Of a stretch of DNA of 43,136 nucleotides, positions 1 through 8,515 are shown in pieces. The notes beneath the pieces were generated by a model. The model was not told the DNA's origin. It searched no databases and saw nothing but the letters and a program-made list of their open reading frames with translations. Origin of the DNA: Lachnospiraceae bacterium (GTDB taxonomy: Bacteria; Bacillota; Clostridia; Lachnospirales; Lachnospiraceae); NCBI GenBank assembly GCA_022797375.1, contig JAAWKM010000014.1, forward strand, positions 1 to 43,136. Reading direction: 5' to 3'. The number at the start of each line of letters is the position of its first letter. Position 1 is the stretch's first letter. The position numbers and the translations under genes were made by a program.

Positions 1-5
1 CTAAC

Positions 6-99
6 AATCATTACAATTTCACACAAGAAAAATGCAAAAACAGCATTTTTCATTACTATTTGTGCCGTGCAAAGCACGGCATGGGGATTTTTATGAAAC
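6..99 (+). repeat. Dispersed palindromic repeat, left-end copy
   Basis: This 94-bp stretch is the reverse complement of the last 95 bases of the window (43042-43136), differing only by one G in a run of 4 versus 5. It holds two perfect hairpins: GAAAAATGC/GCATTTTTC around a 7-nt loop, and GTGCCGTGC/GCACGGCAC around AAA. Identity ends just after TTTTATGAAAC. A high-identity repeat at both termini in opposite orientation is what one expects if an assembly stopped at a multicopy element. Confidence 0.85.
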
Positions 100-275
100 C
101 GGCGTGAAAGGATAGTGGTATTTACTTTACACAATTTGAATTTAATGATATGATTCCTGTAATAATAATAAAGAAGTAATTGCAAATTACATAGTTTAAA
201 GTAACAGTTCAGCCTTCCATAAAAATGCGAAGATTTTTGACATGCTTTTCGTCAAAAATATAAGTTTTGCAGTGT

Positions 276-365
276 CATTTTGCACATTTTTTGTGCAAAA
301 TGTGTACATAAACAGTGCTGAAAGCACTGCTATGTTACTATCAAGCCGTAAGGCTGGATAGTAAC
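276..365 (+). repeat. Three-hairpin repeat, copy A
   Basis: Three hairpins follow one another: CATTTTGCACA/TGTGCAAAATG (276-302), CAGTGCT/AGCACTG (313-329), and GTTACTATC..AGCC/GGCT..GATAGTAAC (334-365). A second copy with the same order and partly different stem sequence lies at 3152-3242. The rest of bases 1-472 holds no convincing gene; it contains the terminal repeat, this element and a promoter. Confidence 0.75.
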
Positions 366-395
366 AGCTTAAATTTTTCCCAATAAGCTTGTTCC

Positions 396-424
396 TTGAT
401 TTTTCACTAATTGCATTATATAAT
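396..424 (+). promoter_or_regulatory. Sigma-A-like promoter for sufC-sufB
   Basis: TTGATT at 396-401, a 17-bp spacer and TATAAT at 419-424. Transcription would start near 431, giving a leader of about 40 nt that carries the GGAG ribosome site at 461-464 used by sufC. Confidence 0.7.
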
Positions 425-472
425 AAATTTTAATGAAAAATAAAGGAAATAAACCAGAATGGAGATTTGTAT

Positions 473-1210
473 ATGTTAGAATTACAAAATATATCTTACC
501 AAGTTAATGATGATAGTGATGATAAAGAAATTTTAAAGGATATTAATTTAAAGATTAATGAGCACCTTGTTGTTATTACGGGCCCTAATGGCGGTGGCAA
601 ATCTACACTTGCAAAAGTAATTGCCGGAATAATAAAACCCACTTCAGGTAAAATTATACTTGATGGTGAGGATATTACAGCCCTTTCTATTACAGAAAGG
701 GCTAATAAGGGAATAAGTTTTGCATTCCAGCAGCCTGTCCGCTTTAAGGGGCTTACTGTAATAGATATGGTACGTCTTGCGGCAGGAAAGGAGATTACCA
801 TATCACAGGCATGTGAATATCTTTCAGAAGTGGGGCTTTGTGCCAAGGAATATATTAACAGGGAGCTTAATGCCAGTCTTTCAGGCGGTGAAATAAAACG
901 TATTGAAATAGCAATGGTTCTTGCAAGAGGGGCAAAGTTTTCAATATTTGATGAACCAGAAGCAGGAATTGACCTCTGGAGTTTCCAGAACCTTATACAG
1001 GTTTTTGAAAAAATGTATAAAACAATAAATGGACAAGTTCTTGTTATCTCCCACCAGGAAAGGATTTTAAACATTGCAGATAAAATAATTGTGCTGGCTG
1101 ATGGGAATGTTGCAGATGAGGGCAACAGGGAAGAAGTTATGCCAAAACTTATGAAAAATGATATTGCATGTTCTACATTGCTTGGCAAGATGAAACAGGA
1201 GGGATGTTAA
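473..1210 (+). CDS. sufC: SufC, Fe-S cluster assembly ABC-type ATPase
   Basis: Cytosolic ABC ATPase that powers iron-sulfur cluster assembly on its SufB partner. The 245-aa protein has Walker A GPNGGGKST (about residues 37-45), the signature LSGGEIKR, Walker B IFDEPEAGID and a downstream SHQ switch histidine. The unusual EPEAGID stretch is typical of SufC rather than of transport ATPases, and there is no membrane partner gene. A TTG six bases upstream (467) is in frame, but the ATG at 473 sits 8 nt after GGAG and gives the normal SufC N-terminus. The next gene begins two bases after this stop, so the two are translationally coupled. sufD, sufS and sufU are absent. Confidence 0.93.
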   Translation: MLELQNISYQVNDDSDDKEILKDINLKINEHLVVITGPNGGGKSTLAKVIAGIIKPTSGKIILDGEDITALSITERANKGISFAFQQPVRFKGLTVIDMVRLAAGKEITISQACEYLSEVGLCAKEYINRELNASLSGGEIKRIEIAMVLARGAKFSIFDEPEAGIDLWSFQNLIQVFEKMYKTINGQVLVISHQERILNIADKIIVLADGNVADEGNREEVMPKLMKNDIACSTLLGKMKQEGC

Positions 1211-1211
1211 A

Positions 1212-2138
1212 TTGGATAAATTAAATACAATAGAGAGAAATATATTAGAGCAAGTGGCAGATATACACAAAGTACCAGAAGGGGCTTATAACATACGTTC
1301 CAATGGAGGGCTTTCGGGCAGGAATACAACTGCTAATATAGATATAGTTACTAAAGAAGACAAGCCTGGAATAGATATAATTATAAAGCCTGGTACAAAG
1401 AACGAAAGTGTCCATATACCAGTTGTATTAAGTGTATCAGGACTTAAAGATATGGTATATAATGATTTCTATATTGGTGAAGATGCAGATGTTACAATAG
1501 TTGCAGGCTGCGGGATTCACAATTGTGGTGTTGATACTTCAGAGCATGACGGCATACACACATTTTATATTAAGAAAAATGCAAAGGTAAAATATATAGA
1601 GAAGCATTATGGTGAGGGTGATGGCATGGGCAAGCGCATACTTAACCCGACTACCATAATAAATATTGAAGAGGGTGGATGTTTTGAAATGGACTCTGTG
1701 CAGATTAAAGGAGTTGATTCAACAAAACGTGATACAAAGGCATACCTTAAGGATGATGCAACGCTTATAATACATGAAAAAATTATGACACATGGCATAC
1801 AGACAGCAGAAACCAATTTTGAAGTGGCTTTAGATGGAAAGGGCAGCAGTGCGAATGTTGTTTCACGTTCAGTTGCAAGGGAAAATTCAAAACAGGTATT
1901 TAATTCCATAATTAATGGGAATAATGAATGTAGTGGCCACACGGAATGTGATGCCATAATAATGGAGGATGCAAGTGTAAGCGCAATACCGCAGCTTACT
2001 GCAAATAATATTGATGCTGCACTTATACACGAAGCGGCAATAGGGAAAATTGCCGGTGAACAGATTATAAAGCTTATGACATTAGGTCTTACAGAGGCTG
2101 AGGCAGAAGAGCAGATAATTAATGGTTTCTTAAAGTAA
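1212..2138 (+). CDS. sufB: SufB/SufD-family Fe-S scaffold protein (short form)
   Basis: SufB/D-family beta-helix protein, the probable scaffold partner of the SufC just upstream. At 308 aa it is much shorter than Proteobacterial or Bacillus SufB (about 465-495 aa); the N-terminal region is reduced and the repetitive beta-helical core is kept. Family-like stretches include the late FNSIINGNNECSGHTECDAI block, which contains a conserved Cys-Gly-His, and the final HEAAIGKIAGEQ segment. It starts with TTG at 1212, 8 nt after AGGAGGG. SufC plus one short SufB resembles the minimal two-gene SUF/SMS units known from anaerobes and archaea. The pairing is clear; calling it SufB rather than SufD rests on there being only one such gene. 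Confidence 0.85.
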   Translation: MDKLNTIERNILEQVADIHKVPEGAYNIRSNGGLSGRNTTANIDIVTKEDKPGIDIIIKPGTKNESVHIPVVLSVSGLKDMVYNDFYIGEDADVTIVAGCGIHNCGVDTSEHDGIHTFYIKKNAKVKYIEKHYGEGDGMGKRILNPTTIINIEEGGCFEMDSVQIKGVDSTKRDTKAYLKDDATLIIHEKIMTHGIQTAETNFEVALDGKGSSANVVSRSVARENSKQVFNSIINGNNECSGHTECDAIIMEDASVSAIPQLTANNIDAALIHEAAIGKIAGEQIIKLMTLGLTEAEAEEQIINGFLK

Positions 2139-2251
2139 ATATTTGTTATTGTTTACAGCTATGTTGTTAATAATAACAAAAAATTTCCATATATTGTAAA
2201 ATATTACAGAAGTGAGGTAGTGTGGAAAATCATTTTTTAACCACTATTTAA

Positions 2252-2265
2252 GCCGCCAGGGCGGC
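2252..2265 (+). repeat. Short GC hairpin abutting the degV ribosome site
   Basis: GCCGCC-AG-GGCGGC, followed at once by ATGGGAGATT, which supplies the Shine-Dalgarno GGGAGA of the next gene. The hairpin-plus-CATGGGGATT arrangement also occurs in the end repeats (near 61-90), so this may be a degenerate relative; here it could influence translation start. Confidence 0.45.
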
Positions 2266-2278
2266 ATGGGAGATTAAT

Positions 2279-3139
2279 ATGGACAAAATTTCAATAGTTA
2301 CTGACAGTAACAGCGGGATTACACTTAATGAAGCAAAAGAACTTGGAATAAGGGTAGTCCCTATGCCATTTCTTATTGATGGGGAAACTTATTATGAGGA
2401 AATAAGTTTATCACAGGAAGAGTTTTTTAAAAAACTTGCAGAAGATGTAGATATATCCACTTCACAGCCAGAACCAGGTTCAGTTACTGATATATGGGAA
2501 GAAGAATTAAAACATGCAGACCAGGTTGTGTATATTCCTATGTCAAGCGGGCTGTCAAGTTCATGCCATACAGCGGTAATGCTTTCAGAAGATTTTGATG
2601 GAAAGGTACAGGTTGTGGACAACCAGCGTATTTCTGTTACACAAAGGCAGTCTGTACTTGATGCCATAGAGCTTGCAGGCAGTGGGATGGATGCTGCAAG
2701 TATAAAGAAATATCTTGAAGAAGTAAAAATGGAATCAAGTATTTATATTATGCTTGATACTCTTAAATATCTGAAAAAGGGAGGGCGGATTACCCCTGCT
2801 GCCGCTGCCCTTGGTTCTGCATTAAGACTTAAACCTGTCTTGCAGATACAAGGTGACAAACTTGATGCATTTACTATTGCACGTACAAAGAAGCAGGGAA
2901 TAAGCAAGATGCTTTCAGCAATGGAAGAGGATATTAACAGCCGTTTTGGTGGTGTTTCTAATGTACACCTTGAAGTTGCCCATACACAGAATGAAGAGGC
3001 AGCAAAGGAGTTTATAGAAACTATTAAGGAAAAATTTGGCGCAGATAGTGTTTATCTTGCACCATTATCACTAAGTGTTTCATGCCATATTGGTGCAGGT
3101 GCGCTTGCAATAGCATGTTCTAAAGTGTGCAGGAAGTAA
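2279..3139 (+). CDS. DegV family fatty-acid-binding protein
   Basis: DegV/FakB family: soluble proteins that bind one fatty acid and, in Gram-positives, present it to the kinase FakA for phosphorylation. The 286-aa length is standard. Features seen: the opening IVTDSNSGI, the lipid-headgroup stretch SQPEPGSV, the SSGLSSS loop, GGRI in the central segment and a C-terminal SCHIGAGALAIA motif. The ATG at 2279 follows GGGAGA. fakA is not in the window, so it is either the FakB arm of a distant kinase or a stand-alone lipid carrier. It lies between two repeat elements and does not look co-transcribed with its neighbours. Confidence 0.88.
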   Translation: MDKISIVTDSNSGITLNEAKELGIRVVPMPFLIDGETYYEEISLSQEEFFKKLAEDVDISTSQPEPGSVTDIWEEELKHADQVVYIPMSSGLSSSCHTAVMLSEDFDGKVQVVDNQRISVTQRQSVLDAIELAGSGMDAASIKKYLEEVKMESSIYIMLDTLKYLKKGGRITPAAAALGSALRLKPVLQIQGDKLDAFTIARTKKQGISKMLSAMEEDINSRFGGVSNVHLEVAHTQNEEAAKEFIETIKEKFGADSVYLAPLSLSVSCHIGAGALAIACSKVCRK

Positions 3140-3151
3140 GTTTTATGGCGC

Positions 3152-3242
3152 CATTTTGCATGATTTTTTGCAAAATGTGTGCATTTCAGTGCTATTTAGC
3201 ACTGCTGGTTACTATGAACAGCGTAGCTGTGAATAGTAACCC
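3152..3242 (+). repeat. Three-hairpin repeat, copy B
   Basis: Same plan as 276-365: CATTTTGCA/TGCAAAATG (3152-3177), CAGTGCTA/TAGCACTG (3187-3204), GGTTACTAT..ACAGC/GCTGT..ATAGTAACC (3207-3242). The inner part of the third stem differs from copy A (AGCC/GGCT there) yet still pairs. It fills the degV-proA spacer. Confidence 0.75.
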
Positions 3243-3271
3243 TGGGATAAAAAACAGAAAGGTGGAACATT

Positions 3272-4522
3272 ATGGATTATATAAGCCAGTTAGGGGAAAA
3301 TGCAAGGAAATCCAAATCAAGTATTGCAAATGCAAGTACAAAGGATAAAAACCATATTCTTGAAGTAATCGCAGCAAATCTTTTAGATAATACAGAACGT
3401 ATACTTGAAAGCAATAAAAAAGACCTGGACAGTGCAAAAGATAATGGAATATCTGATGCTATGTCAGACCGTTTAAGGCTTACAGAAGGGCGTATTAAAG
3501 ATATGGCAGATGCCTGTATGGAACTTATAGCCTTAAAAGACCCTGCAGGCGAAGTGCTTGAGGGGAGTATACGTCCAAATGGAATGAGGATTACAAAGAC
3601 AAGAGTGCCTATGGGTGTAATTGGAATTATATATGAGTCCAGGCCAAATGTGACAGTTGATGCTGCAACTTTATGTATAAAAAGTGGTAATGCTGTAATA
3701 CTCCGTGGTGGCAAAGAAGCAATTAATTCAAATAAAGTGCTTATGGATATTATGCGTGAATCCATAGCAGAATGTGGTTTTCCAATGGATATAGTACAGC
3801 TTGTCTGTGATACTTCAAGGGAAACAGCTTCTGCAATGATGAAAGCAAATGGATATATAGATGTGCTTATACCACGTGGTGGCAAGGGGCTTATAAATGC
3901 TGTTGTAAATAATGCAACAGTTCCTGTTATTGAAACAGGAAGTGGCAATTGCCATATTTACATAGATAATACATTAGACCTGGATATGGCTGTTAATATT
4001 ACAGATAATGGTAAAACACAGCGGCCAAGTGTGTGCAATGCACTCGAAACATGTCTTGTACATAAAGGCATTGCGGAAACATTCCTTCCGATGCTTAAGG
4101 AAAGACTTGATGCACATAATGTTGAATTAAGGGGATGCAGTGAAACAGTGCGTATTCTTGGTGATAGTGTGAAACCTGCAACAGAAGAAGATTATGCAAC
4201 AGAATTTAATGATTATATACTTGCGGTAAAAGTAGTAGAAAATATAGATGAAGCAATAGCACATATTGCAAAGTATTCTACAGGACATTCGGAATGTATT
4301 ATTACACAGGATATTTCAAATGCAGAAAAATTCCAGAAAGAGGTTGATTCTGCATGTGTATATGTAAACTGTTCCACAAGGTTTACAGATGGCAATGAGT
4401 TCGGCCTTGGTGCAGAAATAGGGATTTCAACACAACGGCTTCATGCAAGAGGACCTATGGGGCTTAGTGAACTTACAACATTCAAATATATTATAAATGG
4501 CAGTGGGCAGACCAGGGATTAG
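3272..4522 (+). CDS. proA: Gamma-glutamyl phosphate reductase (ProA)
   Basis: Reduces L-glutamyl 5-phosphate with NADPH to glutamate-5-semialdehyde, the second step of proline synthesis. At 416 aa it is full length. Seen: the aldehyde-dehydrogenase-fold segment MGVIGIIYESRPNVTVDA, the LRGGKEAINSN nucleotide-binding loop, the catalytic Cys region NALETCLVHK, and the C-terminal EFGLGAEIGISTQRLHARGPMG signature. The ATG at 3272 follows AAAGGTGGA. proB, usually adjacent, is absent; instead a glycosyltransferase overlaps or closely follows. The three-hairpin repeat directly upstream may affect expression. Confidence 0.95.
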   Translation: MDYISQLGENARKSKSSIANASTKDKNHILEVIAANLLDNTERILESNKKDLDSAKDNGISDAMSDRLRLTEGRIKDMADACMELIALKDPAGEVLEGSIRPNGMRITKTRVPMGVIGIIYESRPNVTVDAATLCIKSGNAVILRGGKEAINSNKVLMDIMRESIAECGFPMDIVQLVCDTSRETASAMMKANGYIDVLIPRGGKGLINAVVNNATVPVIETGSGNCHIYIDNTLDLDMAVNITDNGKTQRPSVCNALETCLVHKGIAETFLPMLKERLDAHNVELRGCSETVRILGDSVKPATEEDYATEFNDYILAVKVVENIDEAIAHIAKYSTGHSECIITQDISNAEKFQKEVDSACVYVNCSTRFTDGNEFGLGAEIGISTQRLHARGPMGLSELTTFKYIINGSGQTRD

Positions 4523-4526
4523 TATA

Positions 4527-5678
4527 ATGAGATTTTTAGTATACAGATGGCAGGCATATAACCAGACATCATTTGAGGATGCGTTAATAAGCCTTGGACA
4601 TGAAATAGATACATTTACATGTGAAATTGACAATCCAGAAGAAGATGCAGAATTTGAAGGAAAACTGGATGATTATCTTAAATGTCATAATTATGATGCA
4701 GTAATATCAATAAATTATTTTCCAGTAATAGCCAAATCATGTAACAGGACAGGCTGTAAATATGTTGCGTGGACATGTGACAGTCCTATGCTTACGCTCT
4801 ATACAAAATCAGCGTTTCTTCCATCAAATTATATATTTGTATTTGACTTGCAGGTTTACTGTGAGTTTAAAGCAAGGGGAATTAAAAATATATGGTATAT
4901 GCCCCTTGCTGCTGATACTGCCAGGAACAATTTTATTTTAGGTAAAACACCTGTGAAAGATTACCATGCAGATGTTTCATTTGTTGGAAGCCTTTACGAA
5001 AAAAACCGTTATGATGAAATGGTGAATATGCCTCCTTATATACGTGGGTATTTTGATGCGCTTATAAATGTGCAGATGGAAACTTATGGTGACAATTTTC
5101 TTGAAAGGATGCTCACTGATATAGAAGAGCAGCTTGATGGAGGGGCAGTCAATATATCAGGTGATGAATTTATTGGTACACCTTCCCTTATAGTCGCAAA
5201 TACAACACTTGGAATGAAGCTTGCTGCACTTGAACGCAGAAAAATACTAAACCTGGTATCAAGAGAAGTTAAAAATACCAGAATATATACAGGAAGCAGC
5301 ACAGAAGATATACCATTTATACAAAATATGGGCAAGGTTGATTATATATATGAGATGCCACATGTATTCCAACAGTCAAAAATTAATTTAAATATAACAC
5401 TTAGGAATATAAAAACAGGGATTCCATTAAGAATATGGGATATACTGGGTGCTGGCGGGTTTGTACTTACAAACTTCCAGGCAGAACTGCCAGAATTTTT
5501 TGAACAGGGAAGACATCTTGTATGGTATGAGTCACATAGTGACATGATGGATAAAATAAAGTATTACCTGGAACATGAAGAAGAAAGAAAAGAGATTGCA
5601 AGGGAAGGAAACTTACTTGTACAACAGAAGCATACAATGCAAAAAAGGGTGGAGGCAATTTTAAATATTGTGTTTTAA
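4527..5678 (+). CDS. CgeB-like glycosyltransferase (DUF3880 plus glycosyltransferase domain)
   Basis: Predicted cytosolic glycosyltransferase of the CgeB-like group: an N-terminal DUF3880-type half (about residues 1-150, with a DAVISINYFP strand and CKYVAWTCDSP motif) and a C-terminal GT-B half with the FVGSLYEKNRY loop, the FQQSKINLNITLR donor-site segment and GIPLRIWDILGAGGFVLTN. The frame stays open upstream to 4497 inside proA, but the ATG at 4527 follows AGGG by 9 nt and gives the usual MRFLVYRW start. CgeB of Bacillus modifies the spore surface; other relatives build surface glycans. The acceptor cannot be read from sequence. Four bases separate it from the proA stop, so it is probably co-expressed. 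Confidence 0.8.
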   Translation: MRFLVYRWQAYNQTSFEDALISLGHEIDTFTCEIDNPEEDAEFEGKLDDYLKCHNYDAVISINYFPVIAKSCNRTGCKYVAWTCDSPMLTLYTKSAFLPSNYIFVFDLQVYCEFKARGIKNIWYMPLAADTARNNFILGKTPVKDYHADVSFVGSLYEKNRYDEMVNMPPYIRGYFDALINVQMETYGDNFLERMLTDIEEQLDGGAVNISGDEFIGTPSLIVANTTLGMKLAALERRKILNLVSREVKNTRIYTGSSTEDIPFIQNMGKVDYIYEMPHVFQQSKINLNITLRNIKTGIPLRIWDILGAGGFVLTNFQAELPEFFEQGRHLVWYESHSDMMDKIKYYLEHEEERKEIAREGNLLVQQKHTMQKRVEAILNIVF

Positions 5679-5832
5679 CCTCATAAAGAAAGTCCCCCGC
5701 TTCTATGCCGGAAAGGCATAAGCGTGGGTACTTTCATCAGCAGGAGTACAAGCTCCTGCTGATATGCTGCGTAGCAGTTTATAAGGTTGGGTTGCAAGTG
5801 GGCAAGTAGCAAAGCGGATTGCGAATATCCGC
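5675..5832 (+). repeat. Composite hairpin repeat, copy C
   Basis: It begins TTAACCTCATAAAGAAAG, identical over 18 bp to the start of the element at 10858. Inside are CGCTTCTATGCC/GGCATAAGCG, a perfect 11-bp stem ATCAGCAGGAG/CTCCTGCTGAT, and GCGGATT/AATCCGC-type hairpin GCGGATTGCGAATATCCGC (5814-5832). The last is also at 10921 and, with a changed loop, at 38351. The spacer 5679-6164 holds this and the palindrome at 5858; short frames crossing it have no family resemblance. Confidence 0.7.
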
Positions 5833-5857
5833 TTGAAATGGGCAAACGGACGCAAAT

Positions 5858-5967
5858 CCAAATGTTTAAATATAATATTTTCCATACAGGGCACGCTTCC
5901 GCTACGACAGCCCACGCAGCGGTGCTGTAAGTGCCCATTTATGTAAAATATTATATTTAAACATTGG
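5858..5967. repeat. 110-bp near-perfect palindrome (MITE-like)
   Basis: The outer arms CCAAATGTTTAAATATAAT... and ...ATTATATTTAAACATTGG pair for about 27 bp with one bulge and one mismatch. Inside are GGGCAC/GTGCCC and two alternative inner stems (CCGCT/AGCGG or ACAGC/GCTGT). No coding frame is credible. The shape fits a non-autonomous palindromic element or a long RNA hairpin. Confidence 0.7.
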
Positions 5968-6164
5968 AAAATTGCTGTTTTTTGCAAGACAATTAATATA
6001 CAATCTTTAAAAATTGCTGGTGGAAAAGTAATATCCAGAGAGAGTGTATTTGCTGGCAATTATCCAGGAATGGAGAAAAATTTAAGGAGTGTATTTGCCA
6101 GGATAATAAACTGTAAAAATAGCAGCAAACTATGTTTTATAAATTGCGGAATGGAGGGGATTTT

Positions 6165-7442
6165 ATGGGGCTGGACAGCACATTACAGGGTGACAGGATA
6201 CATATCGCAATTCTTGGTAAAAGGAATGCAGGCAAGTCAAGTGTCATTAATGCTATTACTGGACAGGATATTGCCATTGTTTCTGATATTAAGGGCACTA
6301 CTACAGACCCGGTTTCAAAGGCTATGGAAATACTTCCGCTTGGGCCATGCCTGCTTACAGATACGCCGGGTCTTGACGATTATGGGGAACTTGGTGCGAA
6401 AAGGGTTGAAAAAACTCTTAAAGTTCTGGACAAGGCGGATATTGCACTTATAGTTGCAGATATATCTTCCCTGACATGCCGTGATTTGAATAGCAGGTAT
6501 GGCATGTCCCTTAGTGAGGAACAGCTTGTATCACTTATTGAAGAAAAGAAGCTGCCATATATAATTGTACTTAACCAGACAGACCGCCTTGACCTTGAAA
6601 AGACAGAAGAAATACGTGGAATTATTGCAGCCAAAAACCCTGGAATTTCTGTCAGGCTTATAAGCACAAAAGAGCAGACAGGCATTGAGGAATTAAAAGA
6701 TGCAGTTGCTTTATTGCTGCCAGAACCTTCTGCAAAACTTGATATTACAGGAGACCTTGTAAAAGAAAATGAAATAGCAGTCCTTGTAACACCAATTGAT
6801 TCTTCTGCACCCAAGGGCAGGCTTATCATGCCACAACAGCAGGTAATCAGGGATTTGCTTGACAATGGTGCGGCTGCTGTTGTCACACAAGTGCCAGGGC
6901 TGGAAGATATATTAGAGCGGCTTGCTGGCAGTGTTAAAATAGTTATAACTGACTCCCAGGCATTTAAGGAAGTTGCGGCAATAGTGCCAGAGGATATACC
7001 ACTTACATCATTTTCAATTCTTTTTGCAAGGCATAAGGGCAATTTAAAGAAGCTTGCAGAGGGCGCGGCTGCTGTGAATAACCTTAAAGATGGTGACAAA
7101 ATCCTTATAGCGGAAGGATGCACGCACAGACGCCAGTGTGAGGATATCGGCACAGTGAAGATACCAGGATGGCTAAGGGAATGTTCAGGCAGGGAGCTGG
7201 TTATAGAAACATGCAGCGGGGCAGATTTTCCCACAGACTTGTCACCATATGCACTTATAATACACTGTGGAGGGTGCACTCTTACTGAAAAGGAAATGAA
7301 ACACAGGATATTATGTGCTGCAGCACAAAGAGTCCCTATTGTAAATTATGGTATATTTATTGCATATGTGAATGGGATTTTAAAAAGAAGCACAAATATG
7401 TTTCCTTCAATCAGCAAAATTTTTATGGATAGTGAAAAGTAA
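6165..7442 (+). CDS. hydF: HydF, [FeFe]-hydrogenase maturation GTPase
   Basis: Scaffold GTPase that receives the H-cluster precursor assembled by HydE/HydG and delivers it to apo-hydrogenase. The 425-aa protein has an N-terminal Era-like GTPase: G1 GKRNAGKSS, G2 around KGTTTDP, G3 DTPGLDD, G4 NQTD. The C-terminal cluster-binding region has the HydF pattern CTH near the middle and HCGGC near the end. The frame is open from 6132, but the ATG at 6165 sits 5 nt after GGAGGGG and gives the family start MGLDSTLQGDRIHIA. hydE and hydG are not in the window. The following gene starts 11 bases after the stop. Confidence 0.95.
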   Translation: MGLDSTLQGDRIHIAILGKRNAGKSSVINAITGQDIAIVSDIKGTTTDPVSKAMEILPLGPCLLTDTPGLDDYGELGAKRVEKTLKVLDKADIALIVADISSLTCRDLNSRYGMSLSEEQLVSLIEEKKLPYIIVLNQTDRLDLEKTEEIRGIIAAKNPGISVRLISTKEQTGIEELKDAVALLLPEPSAKLDITGDLVKENEIAVLVTPIDSSAPKGRLIMPQQQVIRDLLDNGAAAVVTQVPGLEDILERLAGSVKIVITDSQAFKEVAAIVPEDIPLTSFSILFARHKGNLKKLAEGAAAVNNLKDGDKILIAEGCTHRRQCEDIGTVKIPGWLRECSGRELVIETCSGADFPTDLSPYALIIHCGGCTLTEKEMKHRILCAAAQRVPIVNYGIFIAYVNGILKRSTNMFPSISKIFMDSEK

Positions 7443-7453
7443 GGCGGGAGTAT

Positions 7454-8515
7454 ATGCAGAAAAAAAAGTATTATTTAAACATTATTTTTATGGTTGTGCT
7501 GCTTGGTCTGGTCTTTTATGTTATTTTAAAGGAGGAGGACATTGGTGAGATACTGGAAGCATTAAGGGGCGCAAGCATTGTATTTATGCTCTGGGCAGCG
7601 GCAGCAGGGCTTATGTATGTTATAATGGAGGGTGTTTCTATACAGATTATCCTTGTCTCGCTGGGATGCAGGACTAATATTTTCAGATGCGTAAAGTATT
7701 CTTTTATAGGTTTTTTCTTTAATGCTATTACGCCTTCTGCTACTGGCGGGCAGCCTATGCAGGTGCTTTATATGAACAATGACGGGATAAATATGGGGGC
7801 TTCTTCTGTTACCCTTTTGTTCTGGACAATAATATATAAAATTGCCCTGGTAGTAGTTGAGGGGCTTGTATTTATATTTATGAACGGCTTTGCAAGGCAG
7901 TATATTGGAAAATATATGTGGCTTTTTGTTATTGGCATTATTGTAAATGTTGTTTCGATATTCCTGTATTCAATTGTTGTATTCTCAAAAAATGGTGCGA
8001 GGAATATTGCATTTTTTGCAACATGGCTCCTTCATAAGCTGCATATTGTCAAGCGTAAAGAAAAAATAGAAGGGAAACTTGACAGGCTGCTGGCATCATA
8101 TAATGAGGGTGCAGAGTATATGCGGACCCATATGAAGACGGCAGTTATAGTTTTATTTACAACAATTATACAGAGGGTTTCATATTTTGCAGTAACATGG
8201 TTTGTATATAAAGCACTTGGATGTAATGGATATACATGCATACAGATAATTGTGCTGCAAAGTTTTGTATCAGTTTGTATAGATATACTTCCGTTTCCAG
8301 GCGGTGTTGGTGTAAACGAAGGTTTTTTTGTGAAGCTTTTTGCCCCTGTTATGGGGAAAAGCACAGCAGTGTCTGCAATGCTTCTTAGCAGAGGCGCAAG
8401 TTTTTATGTAATACTTATAGTTAGTGCAGTTATTACAGTTATGGCACAAATACACCAGATACATATGGAAGGCAGGAAAGTCAGGTTAAGAAACCATAAA
8501 GACCGGAGGGAATAA
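7454..8515 (+). CDS. YbhN/LPG-synthase-TM family membrane protein (flippase-like), paralogue 1
   Basis: Integral membrane protein of 353 aa with about eight hydrophobic segments, belonging to the UPF0104/YbhN family that corresponds to the transmembrane half of lysyl-phosphatidylglycerol synthase MprF. The soluble aminoacyl-transferase half is missing, so lysylation is unlikely; lipid translocation is the usual suggestion. Diagnostic stretches are ITPSATGGQPMQ and the late PFPGGVGVNEGFF. Both recur in the protein at 11818-12843, so the two are paralogues. It overlaps the next gene by one base (TAATG) and follows hydF closely. Confidence 0.85.
   Translation: MQKKKYYLNIIFMVVLLGLVFYVILKEEDIGEILEALRGASIVFMLWAAAAGLMYVIMEGVSIQIILVSLGCRTNIFRCVKYSFIGFFFNAITPSATGGQPMQVLYMNNDGINMGASSVTLLFWTIIYKIALVVVEGLVFIFMNGFARQYIGKYMWLFVIGIIVNVVSIFLYSIVVFSKNGARNIAFFATWLLHKLHIVKRKEKIEGKLDRLLASYNEGAEYMRTHMKTAVIVLFTTIIQRVSYFAVTWFVYKALGCNGYTCIQIIVLQSFVSVCIDILPFPGGVGVNEGFFVKLFAPVMGKSTAVSAMLLSRGASFYVILIVSAVITVMAQIHQIHMEGRKVRLRNHKDRRE

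Noticed and set aside
496-1188. Long minus-strand open frame opposite sufC
   Set aside because: It mirrors a certain gene, has no ribosome site and no family resemblance; the same holds for long antisense frames opposite proA (3277-3948), hydF (6380-7279), the Ycf46 gene (29188-30522) and spoVAD (33930-34373).
2139-2200. Terminator after sufB
   Set aside because: TTGTTATT/AATAACAA can pair, but the run after it is A-rich on the plus strand, so it does not fit a terminator for sufB.
3127-3348. 73-codon frame across the degV-proA spacer
   Set aside because: It is translated repeat B followed by an out-of-frame proA start.
5681-6059. Minus-strand frames of 85 and 118 codons in the spacer before hydF
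   Set aside because: They run through palindromes and hairpins; composition follows the repeats and no ribosome site precedes them.
6070-6453. Plus-strand 127-codon frame overlapping the start of hydF
   Set aside because: Most of it lies in another frame of the well-supported HydF gene.
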